64,000 nucleotides of DNA from Halogranum rubrum (GCF_900114455.1 NZ_FOTC01000003.1:1-64000); one strand, 5' to 3'. Positions 1-7,813 are shown, counted from the stretch's first letter. Notes: a model not told the origin generated them from the sequence alone. Translations and numbers: made by a program.

Positions 1-432
1 GACATCCACGAGTGCCGTGACTTTCAACGTCCGAACATGGTAGTGCGTTTGGTTAGCGTAGTGTCTGCTCGGCTGGTCACGGTCAAAACGAGTCGAATCG
101 AGTGCGGCGTGGCCTGTGCGTTTCTCGGCTGACACGCCGAGAAACGCACGCCACGTCTTCGTCGAAATCCGAGCGAACCACCGGCGGAAGACGGTGAAAT
201 GAGGCAACCGTGTGAGTTCGAGTTCTTCGAGAACACCGGGCATCTCGCCGAGCCAATCAAGCGTCACACGATATGATTTCCCGAATTCGATGCGGAGTGC
301 ATGAAGCGCGAGCATCGCCCATTCGGCGAACCCGCCGCCCCCTGCGGGGGCGGCAGGTTCGTCAGGATTAGCGACAACTAGTTTAGCTTTCGCGACCGCA
401 TTACGGGTGAAGAGGCGGATCTCAGATACCAC
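1..432 (-). CDS. IS5-family transposase, N-terminal part (runs off left edge)
   Basis: An open minus-strand frame of 144 codons begins at a GTG (430-432) just after an in-frame TAG and has no stop before the window edge. It contains the tract FRRWFARIS followed by HAALDSTRFDRDQPSRHYANR, which matches the start of the catalytic domain of haloarchaeal IS5-group transposases; the Asp of ALDST would be the first residue of the DDE triad. The rest of the enzyme lies left of the window. I could not define the terminal inverted repeat between 433 and 600. The reading frame is intact as far as visible, so the element may be active or a left-hand remnant. Confidence 0.8.
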   Translation of the reverse strand, partial: MVSEIRLFTRNAVAKAKLVVANPDEPAAPAGGGGFAEWAMLALHALRIEFGKSYRVTLDWLGEMPGVLEELELTRLPHFTVFRRWFARISTKTWRAFLGVSAEKRTGHAALDSTRFDRDQPSRHYANQTHYHVRTLKVTALVDV

Positions 433-611
433 AACAATCTGCCTCTTCGTATTCTACGGCAATAACGCGGTTGTCGCGCTTCCGTCTAGCGAAGCTACAG
501 AGCCGAATATAGAGGATGAGTCTATCACTGTAAGTCAGAACGGTTGGACTATTGTGTTAATTTATCAATAGATATTTTGTCATAGAATCCCTTGCGAAGA
601 ATATCGTCCCC

Positions 612-1052
612 ATGAGTCAAACTCGTCCACGTCGTGAGATTCTGAAGATTGGGTTGGCTGGAATAACCCTTTTGAGTGGCTGTACTTCGTTTTCGTCAGT
701 CAATACTGAAGCTCAGAGAGAAACGAAAACGGATGTTTCACCAGGAAAAGTAGACTGCTCAGACGCTACACTCTCAGACCCAAAGATTACACCCCTCACC
801 TCCGGTGACACCCTCGTTGTAACTGGACGTGTTTTCCATACACCTGCACCCGACCTTCGGGGGTATATCATTGAAAGGAGTTGTCCCGAACAACGACGGG
901 ATATCCACGAGCCACTCGATTCTATCGGCGATTTTAGATTCACCTTCGAGTACGGACATCACGGAATAAAAGACAGTGCATTCTGGTTAGAGGGCTGTGA
1001 ATCACCCACTCCAGAGCCTGAAACGACGGACTGTTCAGATTCCAATTCCTGA
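612..1052 (+). CDS. Predicted Tat-exported lipoprotein, function unknown
   Basis: The 146-residue product starts with a twin-arginine signal (RPRREILKIG) and a short hydrophobic stretch ending in the lipobox LLSGC (Cys24), so it is probably exported folded and lipid-anchored outside the membrane, as usual for haloarchaeal lipoproteins. After a polar linker, the mature part has a beta-rich segment (SGDTLVVTGRVFHTP) and four further Cys residues that could form disulfides. I recognise no enzyme domain. The stop lies 8 bp before a copy of the dispersed repeat that punctuates this region. An AT-rich promoter-like stretch lies around 555-590. Confidence 0.75.
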   Translation: MSQTRPRREILKIGLAGITLLSGCTSFSSVNTEAQRETKTDVSPGKVDCSDATLSDPKITPLTSGDTLVVTGRVFHTPAPDLRGYIIERSCPEQRRDIHEPLDSIGDFRFTFEYGHHGIKDSAFWLEGCESPTPEPETTDCSDSNS

Positions 1053-1060
1053 TGTTTCTG

Positions 1061-1155
1061 GTGACCGACTTGCGCGCTGTATTCAGCACGGCCACAGAAA
1101 CCTCACCGAATGCTGTCAGAATTGTCGTGCAACACTTAGAGAGTGAGTTCAGCAC
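1061..1155. repeat. Dispersed repeat copy R1 (about 95 bp)
   Basis: The copy begins GTGACCGACTTGCGCGCT, continues with ATTCAGCACG, then TGTCAG and CGTGCAACA, and ends GTGAGTTCAGCAC. The same modules recur in the same order at 1507-1590, 2855-2944 and (first half only) 3591-3630. The copies are imperfect but clearly homologous by eye. Confidence 0.75.
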
Positions 1156-1171
1156 ACTTGTTCAGGTCTCG

Positions 1172-1402
1172 TCACGGATTAGCGACGGGTGAGCTACGCT
1201 GATAGATGAACCCGGCTAGTCCGAGACCCACGAGTAAAATGAGAAACCCGGGGATGAGATAGAAGAAATTCGGATTGCAAGCCTCGATTATTCTCTCGTG
1301 AGGACACATGAGGTTCTCGGGCTGGAAGGCGAGCCAAATCAAGATTCCACCACTCGTGACGCCGAGAAAGCTGAGTGCTTGAAGAAGCCGAACTTGAACC
1401 AT
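1172..1402 (-). CDS. Small two-helix membrane protein, unknown
   Basis: This 76-residue ORF encodes two hydrophobic helices, roughly residues 8-26 and 47-68, separated by a short loop with two Cys, and a basic-polar C-terminus. A TATA-like ACTTAG lies about 28 bp upstream of the ATG on the minus strand, which fits a leaderless haloarchaeal transcript. It is the only candidate gene between repeat copies R1 and R2 and is antisense to its neighbours. No family was recognised. Confidence 0.55.
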   Translation of the reverse strand: MVQVRLLQALSFLGVTSGGILIWLAFQPENLMCPHERIIEACNPNFFYLIPGFLILLVGLGLAGFIYQRSSPVANP

Positions 1403-1506
1403 ATCTCCCAGAAATCAGGGAGAATCTAAGTATCTTCTCTAAGCACAAGTGCTGATTTTTGTCACCAAATTACGTCGAACAGAGAGCGTTGACTGATATT
1501 TTGCAG

Positions 1507-1590
1507 TGACCGACTCGCGCTATGAGTTCAGCACGACCTTGAAAAGCTACCCAGTTGTTGTCAGGTGTGGCGTGCAACACTCAGAGGGTG
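1507..1590. repeat. Dispersed repeat copy R2
   Basis: It has the same module order as R1: GTGACCGACTCGCGC, TTCAGCACGACC, TTGTCAGG, GGCGTGCAACACTCAGAGGGTG. It is more diverged from R1 than R4 is. Confidence 0.7.
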
Positions 1591-1933
1591 TATCGGTCAG
1601 TGGTGCGAACCCTTTTTGTGTATTATTCTATACATAATCTGTGAACGAATATTCTGCAAGAAGCACTCTTACATACGTCGCGTAGATAATCGTCCTGCTC
1701 CTCCAAGTAGTACTCATGGGGGTGTAGCCGTGGTAGTCACGTTTCGTGTCGGTCATCAATACGGCGGGTATGACGTGCTGAAGAATAAGCGTCTCAAGAA
1801 TCATCACCGAACGTGGATCGACGGACGCCGTGCTGGTCAAGGATCACCAGTCTTCGGTCCATGGCGAGCAGAACGAGACGAACTGACTCAGTCGCCAGCA
1901 AATCACACACTATTTCTCTGACTGTTTAGCATA
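1591..1933. other. Gene-poor stretch between repeat R2 and the next gene
   Basis: I see no convincing gene here. One plus-strand frame (1565-1921) has implausible composition (Trp, Cys and His rich) and starts inside repeat R2. On the minus strand a short frame around 1815-1910 (ending RRSTFGDDS) looks protein-like but has no clear start, and may be a remnant. Confidence 0.4.
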
Positions 1934-2599
1934 GTGGAAGAAAATGCCAAGCGTACGGAGGCTATAATTTCACCAATGAATCCGACGGACCTCACGATTG
2001 AGATTGTCGACGCGACGACTGTGGTGGGGATACAGCCCGACGACCCGAATGAACCGTTTCAGATAGATTACTCGGTCAGGATTCCAAATAATCTATTCGC
2101 AATTGAGTGTCGTGTAATCCGCCAGAGCAGTGCTGAAGCGCCCCCGGCTATCGAGATTGGATTGCGGAACGTTGCTGACGAATCCCTCGCAGTGTGGTTC
2201 GGAATCACCCCACCGTTCGATGGATTCCCAGACATGGAGACAGGAGGCCAATCGTTGTGGCTCATCCCCGAGAAAGATGAGAAAGCGTACATCGAACCGA
2301 ATGCCCTGATTCCGACCCAGCCACAGGAGGGTCTGTGGCGGCTCATCCGCCGCTTCGATATCCCCCAACCAGCCACTGTCATAGAGATGGACCCGGACGA
2401 GGTGGTTCGACGGACGTATTCTATGCTGTTTCCTCCCGGATCTGAGTCGGAGGGCCAAGCCGCCACTAGCGACCTGACCAAAGTCTCTGGAATCTATACA
2501 TTCGAAGATCAGCATCGAGTGAAAGCACAGCCAGGGAAAGGAGGCGAGTCCTCGTTATGGGTGAAGACGACAGTCTCTGTCCGTATCAAGAGAGAATAA
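1934..2599 (+). CDS. Hypothetical protein, beta-rich, cytoplasmic
   Basis: The product is 221 residues from a GTG start at 1934; an ATG at 1976 is an equally plausible start and would remove 14 poorly conserved-looking residues. There is no signal peptide or membrane segment. The middle alternates hydrophobic and polar residues like a beta sandwich, and acidic content is normal for a halophile. An AT-rich TTTAGCATA lies directly upstream of the GTG. I recognise no family. The gene sits alone between repeat copies R2 and R4, as do the other genes of this cassette-like region. Confidence 0.65.
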   Translation: MEENAKRTEAIISPMNPTDLTIEIVDATTVVGIQPDDPNEPFQIDYSVRIPNNLFAIECRVIRQSSAEAPPAIEIGLRNVADESLAVWFGITPPFDGFPDMETGGQSLWLIPEKDEKAYIEPNALIPTQPQEGLWRLIRRFDIPQPATVIEMDPDEVVRRTYSMLFPPGSESEGQAATSDLTKVSGIYTFEDQHRVKAQPGKGGESSLWVKTTVSVRIKRE

Positions 2600-2722
2600 C
2601 AGACAGAGAGCGAGTTCAGCAGATCGATTAGTTGGTCAGGTGCCTTTTCATCGCGTTTGTGGTAGCTCAATCTACAATGGGGTTATTTTGACCGTAGAGT
2701 TTTGCTGTATCTCGGTGGAGTG

Positions 2723-2800
2723 ATGTCTCTGTACGTTCTCACGTGGTTGCTGCAAATCACGCTCGAACCAGACACATACCGATGTCAGACCCACTTCTAA
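2723..2800 (+). CDS. Possible micro-ORF, 25 residues, one hydrophobic helix
   Basis: An ATG-started frame encodes a peptide beginning MSLYVLTWLLQITLEP. The open frame extends upstream in protein-like sequence (WGYFDRRVLLYLGG) to a TAG near 2670, with only TTG as an alternative start. It overlaps the next micro-ORF in another frame, so the two could be a coupled pair or one small two-helix membrane protein split by a frameshift. Confidence 0.3.
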   Translation: MSLYVLTWLLQITLEPDTYRCQTHF

Positions 2801-2856
2801 CAGGCGTCGTCTTCACCACTCTACTGGCAGTGGTCTACGTAGTCTTCGAGCGATGA
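2782..2856 (+). CDS. Possible micro-ORF, 24-residue membrane peptide
   Basis: ATG at 2782 to TGA at 2854-2856 encodes MSDPLLTGVVFTTLLAVVYV plus VFER, a single clean transmembrane helix. Its start overlaps the end of the preceding micro-ORF and its stop abuts dispersed repeat R4. These two ORFs are the only coding candidates between R2/R3 and R4. Confidence 0.35.
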   Translation: MSDPLLTGVVFTTLLAVVYVVFER

Positions 2857-2944
2857 ATTCGCGCGCTCTATTCAGCACGATCACAGAAACCTCCCCGAAC
2901 CCTGTCAGGAGTCGCGTGCAACACTCAGAGGGTGAGTACAGCAC
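2855..2944. repeat. Dispersed repeat copy R4
   Basis: Modules GCGCGCTCTATTCAGCACGA, CACAGAAACCTCCCCGAA, CTGTCAGGAGTCGCGTGCAA and ACTCAGAGGGTGAGTACAGC follow the order seen in R1. A weaker possible copy (R3) lies around 2606-2650 (GAGCGAGTTCAGCA, GGTCAGGTGCC). Confidence 0.75.
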
Positions 2945-3064
2945 GGACTCGTGATGTAGTACTCGTTCAGATTTCGGTATCTACGCTTGGCTATTGTAAC
3001 AGAGGCTCTGCTGTGGCTCCGCAGAAAGTATTTATTGCAACGTCTGATAGTCTTGGTAAGAACC

Positions 3065-3541
3065 ATGCCCTCCTCTCGGCGGAACTTTGTACAAGGGTTC
3101 GGAGTCCTATCATTGGCTTGGCTCGCGGGTTGTACATCCACCCCCTCGTCACCTGCCTCTACAGAGTCCAGTACTACTTCCTCAACGGCTTCACCTACTC
3201 AAACTGGTGTGACCCCTGAGCCGTACAGTCCAGAACTCACTGTGGTGAGTCTCTCGAACGATGTACACACCGTTGGAGTGCGGTTAGGAGAATTTGAACA
3301 TATTCCAGACGGAAGGGGAACGCCAGTCGAGTCTGGAACATATGCATTCAACGACGAATTCGAGTTGGCACCAGCAGAGGAGGTAAAGCTACGTGAATAC
3401 AGAAAACCCGGTGAACATTATAATCTCGTGCTAATTATTGATGGGAATGTAGTTGTTGATGAATTCTTGGACGGCTATGAGGGGTTAACGATTGAGATAT
3501 TAGATGCTGAAACGGTGAACGTCGAACGATACTTTATCTGA
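3065..3541 (+). CDS. Predicted Tat-exported lipoprotein, function unknown
   Basis: I chose the ATG at 3065 because it puts a twin-arginine motif (SSRRNFV) at the N-terminus, followed by a hydrophobic core and the lipobox WLAGC (Cys23). Longer upstream frames would bury this signal. A Ser/Thr/Pro-rich linker (residues about 25-50) leads to a domain of roughly 110 residues that looks like a small beta sandwich, probably on the outer face of the membrane. Length is 158 residues. It lies between repeat copies R4 and R5. It is similar in plan, but not obviously in sequence, to the lipoprotein at 612-1052. Confidence 0.75.
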   Translation: MPSSRRNFVQGFGVLSLAWLAGCTSTPSSPASTESSTTSSTASPTQTGVTPEPYSPELTVVSLSNDVHTVGVRLGEFEHIPDGRGTPVESGTYAFNDEFELAPAEEVKLREYRKPGEHYNLVLIIDGNVVVDEFLDGYEGLTIEILDAETVNVERYFI

Positions 3542-3590
3542 ACGAGCTACATCGGCGCAACGACAATCAGCCGATAGGGGACAGCTGCCC

Positions 3591-3630
3591 GTGACCGACT
3601 TGCGCGCTCTATTCAGCACGACCACAAAAA
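3591..3630. repeat. Dispersed repeat copy R5 (first half only)
   Basis: GTGACCGACTTGCGCGCTCT is followed by ATTCAGCACGACCACA, after which similarity stops. The initial GTG opens a frame into the next gene, so the repeat may supply an upstream alternative start. Confidence 0.7.
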
Positions 3631-3698
3631 CCAATCAACAATTGGGGGATTTCAACAAGGCAAGGTCAAGCTATCTGACTGACCGAGAGACTTATAAG

Positions 3699-4496
3699 AT
3701 GTTAGATAAATCTGGATTTGTGATTAGTCATCAACAGAAACGGATGCGACTCGGGTTACTGACAGGAGGGCTTGCGTTTTGTGCCGGGTGGGCTGCTATC
3801 GCACTACTGGCCCCGCAGGCGGTTTTCGACGCTCCTCGATGGCAGAGTACGCTATGGATGTTCCTTGGCGCGAATGCTATCACACTGACTCAAGGGGCGT
3901 TCAATCAGAACACTGTCCAGCCAGTCACTGTCGCCGAACTGCCAGAGCTCGTCTATCTCATCCCAGTGGTAGCCGTCACCTTTGCCAGCGCCTACGTCTG
4001 TTACAATATTCGGACAAGTCGTGTGAAGCAAAACGTTTCAAACGCGATGGCCGCCGGAACTGGTTACTTCCTCACCGCTCTCGTAGCGATGATACTCTCC
4101 GACATTCGTCCCAGTATCACGGTTCTTCTAATGATAGCTCTCGTCTTCGGTGGCGGTCTTTGGGTCGGTTCAACCGTGATGGGCACACTCAGTCGGGGCA
4201 TCCCGTTCTTAGGTGTTGCATCACTCGGGACGGTGGTGACTGTTGGCGTACTCGTTCTCTTTGGAGGTGTAGCAATCCTCTCGGTAATCCAGGACTTTCT
4301 CGTAGTTACATTCGCGCCGACTGTTGCCGTTGGTGCAGGCTTCGGAGTTAGCCGTCAACTCGAGCGTCGCGGTAGGCGATCGGACTACCCCCGGATTTCC
4401 GGGCTTCAGCAGTTCTTCGAAGAATCATGGAAGGAAACGCTGGTAGTATCGCTGATCTTTTTTGCACTCTTGATCGGTCTCACCGGGGGTATGTGA
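3699..4496 (+). CDS. Multi-pass membrane protein, unknown
   Basis: The product is 265 residues with about seven hydrophobic helices, the first near residues 16-38 and the last near 245-262, and a basic cytoplasmic-looking loop (SRQLERRGRRSDYPR) before the last helix. The frame is open back to a GTG at 3591, but the first 15 residues of that longer version are encoded by dispersed repeat R5, so I prefer the ATG at 3699. No transporter family motif was recognised. It closes the series of repeat-separated genes at the left of the window. Confidence 0.65.
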   Translation: MLDKSGFVISHQQKRMRLGLLTGGLAFCAGWAAIALLAPQAVFDAPRWQSTLWMFLGANAITLTQGAFNQNTVQPVTVAELPELVYLIPVVAVTFASAYVCYNIRTSRVKQNVSNAMAAGTGYFLTALVAMILSDIRPSITVLLMIALVFGGGLWVGSTVMGTLSRGIPFLGVASLGTVVTVGVLVLFGGVAILSVIQDFLVVTFAPTVAVGAGFGVSRQLERRGRRSDYPRISGLQQFFEESWKETLVVSLIFFALLIGLTGGM

Positions 4497-4582
4497 ACGC
4501 GGAGGTGCTGAACCGCTGCTAAAGCAGGTTCTCGAAGAATCCCGATGTGTCCTACCAATTATATTGGCATGTTTAACAACAA

Positions 4583-4846
4583 CTACTGGTTTTCTAAGTC
4601 AACGGCCTCCAATTCACCGCTCAGGTACATCTCACCCAATTCAGTAATCCGATACATCGCCTTTGATTCATGCACGCGATTTAACAGGCCCTTCTCCACC
4701 AAAATTCGGCATCGTTGGGAGATATATCGCCGATTGTAGTCAATATTAAAAGCGATAGTACTCGGGTTCGCCGCGATCCCCGCTTCACTTAGCAACTCAA
4801 GTATGGCATCGTCCGCTCGGGTCATCCAACTAACACGGGGACGCAT
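4583..4846 (-). CDS. PhiH1-repressor-like winged-helix protein
   Basis: From the ATG at 4846 the 87-residue product begins MRPRVSWMTRADDAILELL, the typical start of haloarchaeal proteins resembling the repressor of halophage PhiH. The middle (STIAFNIDYNRRYISQRCRIL) is the recognition part of the winged helix and the end (YRITELGEMYLSGEL) is the wing and cap. An upstream ATG at 4891 would add 15 unusual residues. It is divergent from the nuclease operon starting at 4973, and a perfect inverted repeat lies between the two starts, so autoregulation and control of that operon are likely. Confidence 0.8.
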   Translation of the reverse strand: MRPRVSWMTRADDAILELLSEAGIAANPSTIAFNIDYNRRYISQRCRILVEKGLLNRVHESKAMYRITELGEMYLSGELEAVDLENQ

Positions 4847-4903
4847 TGAGACGTGATATTCAAAGCCACAGTAAAACCACACCGCTCTCAAAGAAACAAA
4901 TGT

Positions 4904-4931
4904 ACAAACGTACTCTACAACTTACGTTTGT
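4904..4931. promoter_or_regulatory. Perfect inverted repeat, probable repressor operator
   Basis: ACAAACGTA (4904-4912) and TACGTTTGT (4923-4931) are exact reverse complements separated by 10 bp, placing the half-site centres about 19 bp apart, close to two helical turns. The site lies between the divergent wHTH repressor gene and the nuclease-TFB-recombinase operon, just upstream of a TATA-like CATATAG (4933-4939). Confidence 0.6.
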
Positions 4932-4972
4932 GCATATAGTTATCTCCTCAGGGCACCTACGAGAATGATGTC

Positions 4973-6058
4973 ATGGAGCCAACTGCCGCCACCCTCGTCC
5001 CGAAAATCGGGAAAGAAAGCTTCACTCAGTGGCAACAGCACCGTGAAATCAGGCAGAACATCAAATCCGGTAAGACTTGGTTCAATCTGCCTCCACCAGA
5101 GAAGCCCCCGGAGCGGCACAGCCCACATCAATTGAATCAATGTCACCGGAAAGTCTACTACCAGCAACTCAACGCGCCCGAAGAATCGAGAGACCCATCA
5201 GGAATCTTCTGGACAGGAACGCAGTTCGAGGAAGAGTGGATGATGCCGTACCTCGAACACATCGCAAATGAAAGCGGTGCCTACATCCGGAATTCAATGT
5301 GGGTGGACTACACAGTCGATACGGATGTCGGTCCGATCCACATCCGAGGGATGACCGACCCGGTAATCGTTGACGAAGACAGCCGCCCAATTCTCCTCAC
5401 AGAGATTAAAACCAAACAATCGGTGAAGTACGCGACAGAACCAAGTGACCATCATGTCGCTCAAGCCTATGCTTACCTACGGGGATTATCTGAGGAGTGG
5501 GAAGTCGACCTCAGGGACGCGGTTCTCATCTACGGTGACCGAACAACACTCGAAATCCAGGTTTTCCATATCGAGTTTGACTTAGACCGCTGGCAGGATC
5601 TCGTGGTTGCTTGGGCAACTAATCATACTGTGTTTCGGATGAATCGAGAACTCCCTCCGGCTGACCCCGAGTTTGGGTGGGAGTGCAAGTTCTGCTCGTT
5701 CAAGCACCGGTGTGGTCGAGCGAAAGATTCGAAGTTCAGTGACGTCGATGCTTACGGGTTCTTGCCGCTCTTCAACGAGTATCCTGAAGCCAAGGTCATC
5801 GAGTACTTGGACAGTCATGATGGAGCGAAGCTTACTCCAACGCTTGCGAGTCGTTACCCGGATTTGATTGATCAGTACGAAGTATATGAGTGGGCGTGTC
5901 AGCGATGCTCTGCAATCTATTCGTTCGGCGTGATTGAATGGGACGGTAACACCGAGAGTCTACCATTATGTCCAGGGTGCGCTAATGAGGCGATACCTGT
6001 TCCGCTCGCTGAACCTGGACCGGAAGCACAGCGAATTCTAGATGAGGACGCACAATGA
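4973..6058 (+). CDS. Cas4/RecB-like PD-(D/E)XK nuclease with Fe-S cysteines
   Basis: The 361-residue protein has the architecture of Cas4-type exonucleases. Cys57 in QCHRKVYY and the trio Cys238, Cys241, Cys247 (CKFCSFKHRC) are the four expected 4Fe-4S ligands; Asp129 (GMTDP) and Glu144-x-Lys146 (TEIKTK) form the nuclease site. Gln164-x-x-Tyr resembles motif III. Beyond the usual family length a C-terminal zinc-ribbon-like piece has CxxC at 309-312 and 333-336. No CRISPR array or other cas gene is visible, so this is probably a Cas4-like nuclease of a mobile element. It starts an operon and overlaps the next gene by 4 bp. Confidence 0.8.
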   Translation: MEPTAATLVPKIGKESFTQWQQHREIRQNIKSGKTWFNLPPPEKPPERHSPHQLNQCHRKVYYQQLNAPEESRDPSGIFWTGTQFEEEWMMPYLEHIANESGAYIRNSMWVDYTVDTDVGPIHIRGMTDPVIVDEDSRPILLTEIKTKQSVKYATEPSDHHVAQAYAYLRGLSEEWEVDLRDAVLIYGDRTTLEIQVFHIEFDLDRWQDLVVAWATNHTVFRMNRELPPADPEFGWECKFCSFKHRCGRAKDSKFSDVDAYGFLPLFNEYPEAKVIEYLDSHDGAKLTPTLASRYPDLIDQYEVYEWACQRCSAIYSFGVIEWDGNTESLPLCPGCANEAIPVPLAEPGPEAQRILDEDAQ

Positions 6059-6873
6059 GTAAGTCCTCGAAAAACGAGCAGCTTTGGTTACAGAATCCCT
6101 CTCAGACAAAGCACTGTCCAAGCTGTGATTCTATTGACTTGGATTGTTCGATGAAAGGAATTGACGCGATTTGTAACGCTTGTGGATTTTTAATTCGGAG
6201 CTTCGCGAACATTGACCCTGAAAGTATTCCAAACAATCGCGGGTCCTCTGAAGCCGATGACGAGGCGAATTTGTCGTGGTTTGACTATTGCAAAGTATCG
6301 AATAGCACCGAATCTCAAATTGCAGCCGCGATTTCTGTGTTGGATGCCGTCTCAGATAAGTTCGACATTCCGGACAATGTGCGTGTTCAAACCGCTGAAC
6401 TGTATGGGGCGGTCGCAATCCGAAACTTCACCGATGGACGACTAACGGAATCTATCGTCGGATCACTCATCTATCTCGTTGCTCGTAAGTCTGGAAATGC
6501 AATTCCGCTTAGCCGGGTTGCCGAGCACCTAGAACTTGAGTCATCCAGACTTGACCGTCTTGTTCGCTTAGTTCAACAGGAGTTGGGAATGGAGCACGCT
6601 GGTTGTCTCCCCGAAGATTATCTGGTTTTCCTCTGCGCAACCCTTGGGTATTCGGAGGACGCCCGCCTTAACGCGTCTGAATTACTTTGTCAAGCCCATA
6701 CAGCGGGAATAACAAATGGTCGAAATCCTGTGGCAGTTGCTGGGGCGGCTTTGTACTGCTCTTCGGGTAGAGTTCACTCTCAGCAAGAGGTTGCGAAGGT
6801 AGCAGGTGTGTCAAAAGAGACCATTCGGGTCAGAATTCGTGAATTCCGCGACGAGGGCTTAATAGATGAGTGA
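6055..6873 (+). CDS. TFB-like (TFIIB family) transcription factor
   Basis: The 272-residue product has an N-terminal zinc ribbon (Cys21, Cys24, Cys40, Cys43) and two cyclin-like repeats at about 80-170 and 180-270, ending in a helix-turn-helix (EVAKVAGVSKETIRVRIREF) typical of the last TFB repeat. TFB recruits RNA polymerase with TBP at archaeal promoters. The ribbon-to-core linker is short and divergent compared with housekeeping TFBs, which fits an element-encoded variant. The start overlaps the upstream nuclease stop (ATGA) and the end overlaps the recombinase start by 8 bp, so the three proteins are translationally coupled. Confidence 0.8.
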   Translation: MSKSSKNEQLWLQNPSQTKHCPSCDSIDLDCSMKGIDAICNACGFLIRSFANIDPESIPNNRGSSEADDEANLSWFDYCKVSNSTESQIAAAISVLDAVSDKFDIPDNVRVQTAELYGAVAIRNFTDGRLTESIVGSLIYLVARKSGNAIPLSRVAEHLELESSRLDRLVRLVQQELGMEHAGCLPEDYLVFLCATLGYSEDARLNASELLCQAHTAGITNGRNPVAVAGAALYCSSGRVHSQQEVAKVAGVSKETIRVRIREFRDEGLIDE

Positions 6874-7807
6874 GTCTACAAAGCACTTATCTGACATTGC
6901 TGTGGAGGATGAGCGAGTTACAGCCGCAATCTACGCACGGACATCATCAATCGTCCAAAGGTTTGGTTATTCATTGGATGAGCAAGTTCGACTTTGTCTC
7001 GAACGGTGTCAACTGCTCGGGTGGGACACTCAGTATGTCTTCCGAGATGAGGCAGAGAGTGGAAAGAACATTGATAGACCGATGTTCCAGACAATGATGA
7101 CGACAGCTGAGCAGGGACTTTTTGACGTCATTGTGTTTTGGAAGCTCGACAGGTTTTCACGAAGTCTACTTCATGCAGTACAACTTGAATCCGAACTACG
7201 TGGGTTTGGAGTTGGACTTCACAGTATCACAGAACAGATTGACACAACCACATCCTCAGGTCGTTTCAATTTCAGAAACCTCGCGAGTGCAGCAGAATTT
7301 GAGCGAGATATGATCAAGGAGCGGACAAGGATGGGTCTGAAAGCGCTCGCGGTAGATGGTCGATGGCCGAACTCTCAGCCACCATTAGGATATGAACTGT
7401 CAATAGATGGGCGGCTACGTATCTCAGCCGAAGAAGCGAGACTCGTTAACCAGATTTTTGAACGGTACGTCGAGGTCAAATCAATGCCAGAGGTAGCTCA
7501 TGAACTCAATAGACAGGCAGTTTCTACAAAACGGGGAAATGAGTGGACGAGTCGTGCTGTTAGGGATGTATTGAGAAACGCGCTCTACATTGGCTGCTAT
7601 GTCGTTTCCGAGATTTCCAAGGATATTCCTGAGTACCAAATCGTATCAAAGGAGCTGTTTGAGAAAGCAACAACTATTCGATTCCGATTTCGAGGCCAAG
7701 GAAGCAGTCGTTCACGAATGGCGTTGCATCGGAAGCAACAATCAGTAGACCACGTGATTGATCAGTATCAATCCTTTATAAATCAAGACAGACCAGTCGA
7801 ACTCTGA
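6866..7807 (+). CDS. Serine recombinase (resolvase/invertase family)
   Basis: The 313-residue protein has the resolvase catalytic domain at about 18-165: the nucleophile in YARTSS (Ser27), the DEQVRLC helix, and KLDRFSR (Arg96, Arg99). This is followed by a recombinase domain (PLGYEL, RNALYIGCYV) that binds DNA in larger serine recombinases. It lacks the long zinc-ribbon and coiled-coil C-terminus of phiC31-type enzymes. It is the third gene of the nuclease-TFB-recombinase operon and is convergent with a second serine recombinase 6 bp downstream. Such enzymes cut and exchange DNA at short att or res sites. Confidence 0.85.
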   Translation: MSESTKHLSDIAVEDERVTAAIYARTSSIVQRFGYSLDEQVRLCLERCQLLGWDTQYVFRDEAESGKNIDRPMFQTMMTTAEQGLFDVIVFWKLDRFSRSLLHAVQLESELRGFGVGLHSITEQIDTTTSSGRFNFRNLASAAEFERDMIKERTRMGLKALAVDGRWPNSQPPLGYELSIDGRLRISAEEARLVNQIFERYVEVKSMPEVAHELNRQAVSTKRGNEWTSRAVRDVLRNALYIGCYVVSEISKDIPEYQIVSKELFEKATTIRFRFRGQGSSRSRMALHRKQQSVDHVIDQYQSFINQDRPVEL

Positions 7808-7813
7808 AGGGAT

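Noticed and set aside
433-611. Terminal inverted repeat of the IS5-type element at the left edge
   Set aside because: I could not identify a convincing terminal repeat or target-site duplication, since the other end is outside the window.
1565-1921. A 118-codon plus-strand frame with possible TM
   Set aside because: It starts inside repeat R2, is rich in Trp/Cys/His/Arg, and lacks the acidic bias of haloarchaeal proteins.
4973-6058. Cas4-like gene as evidence for a CRISPR-Cas locus
   Set aside because: No repeat array or other cas gene is present in the window; the context is a mobile element.
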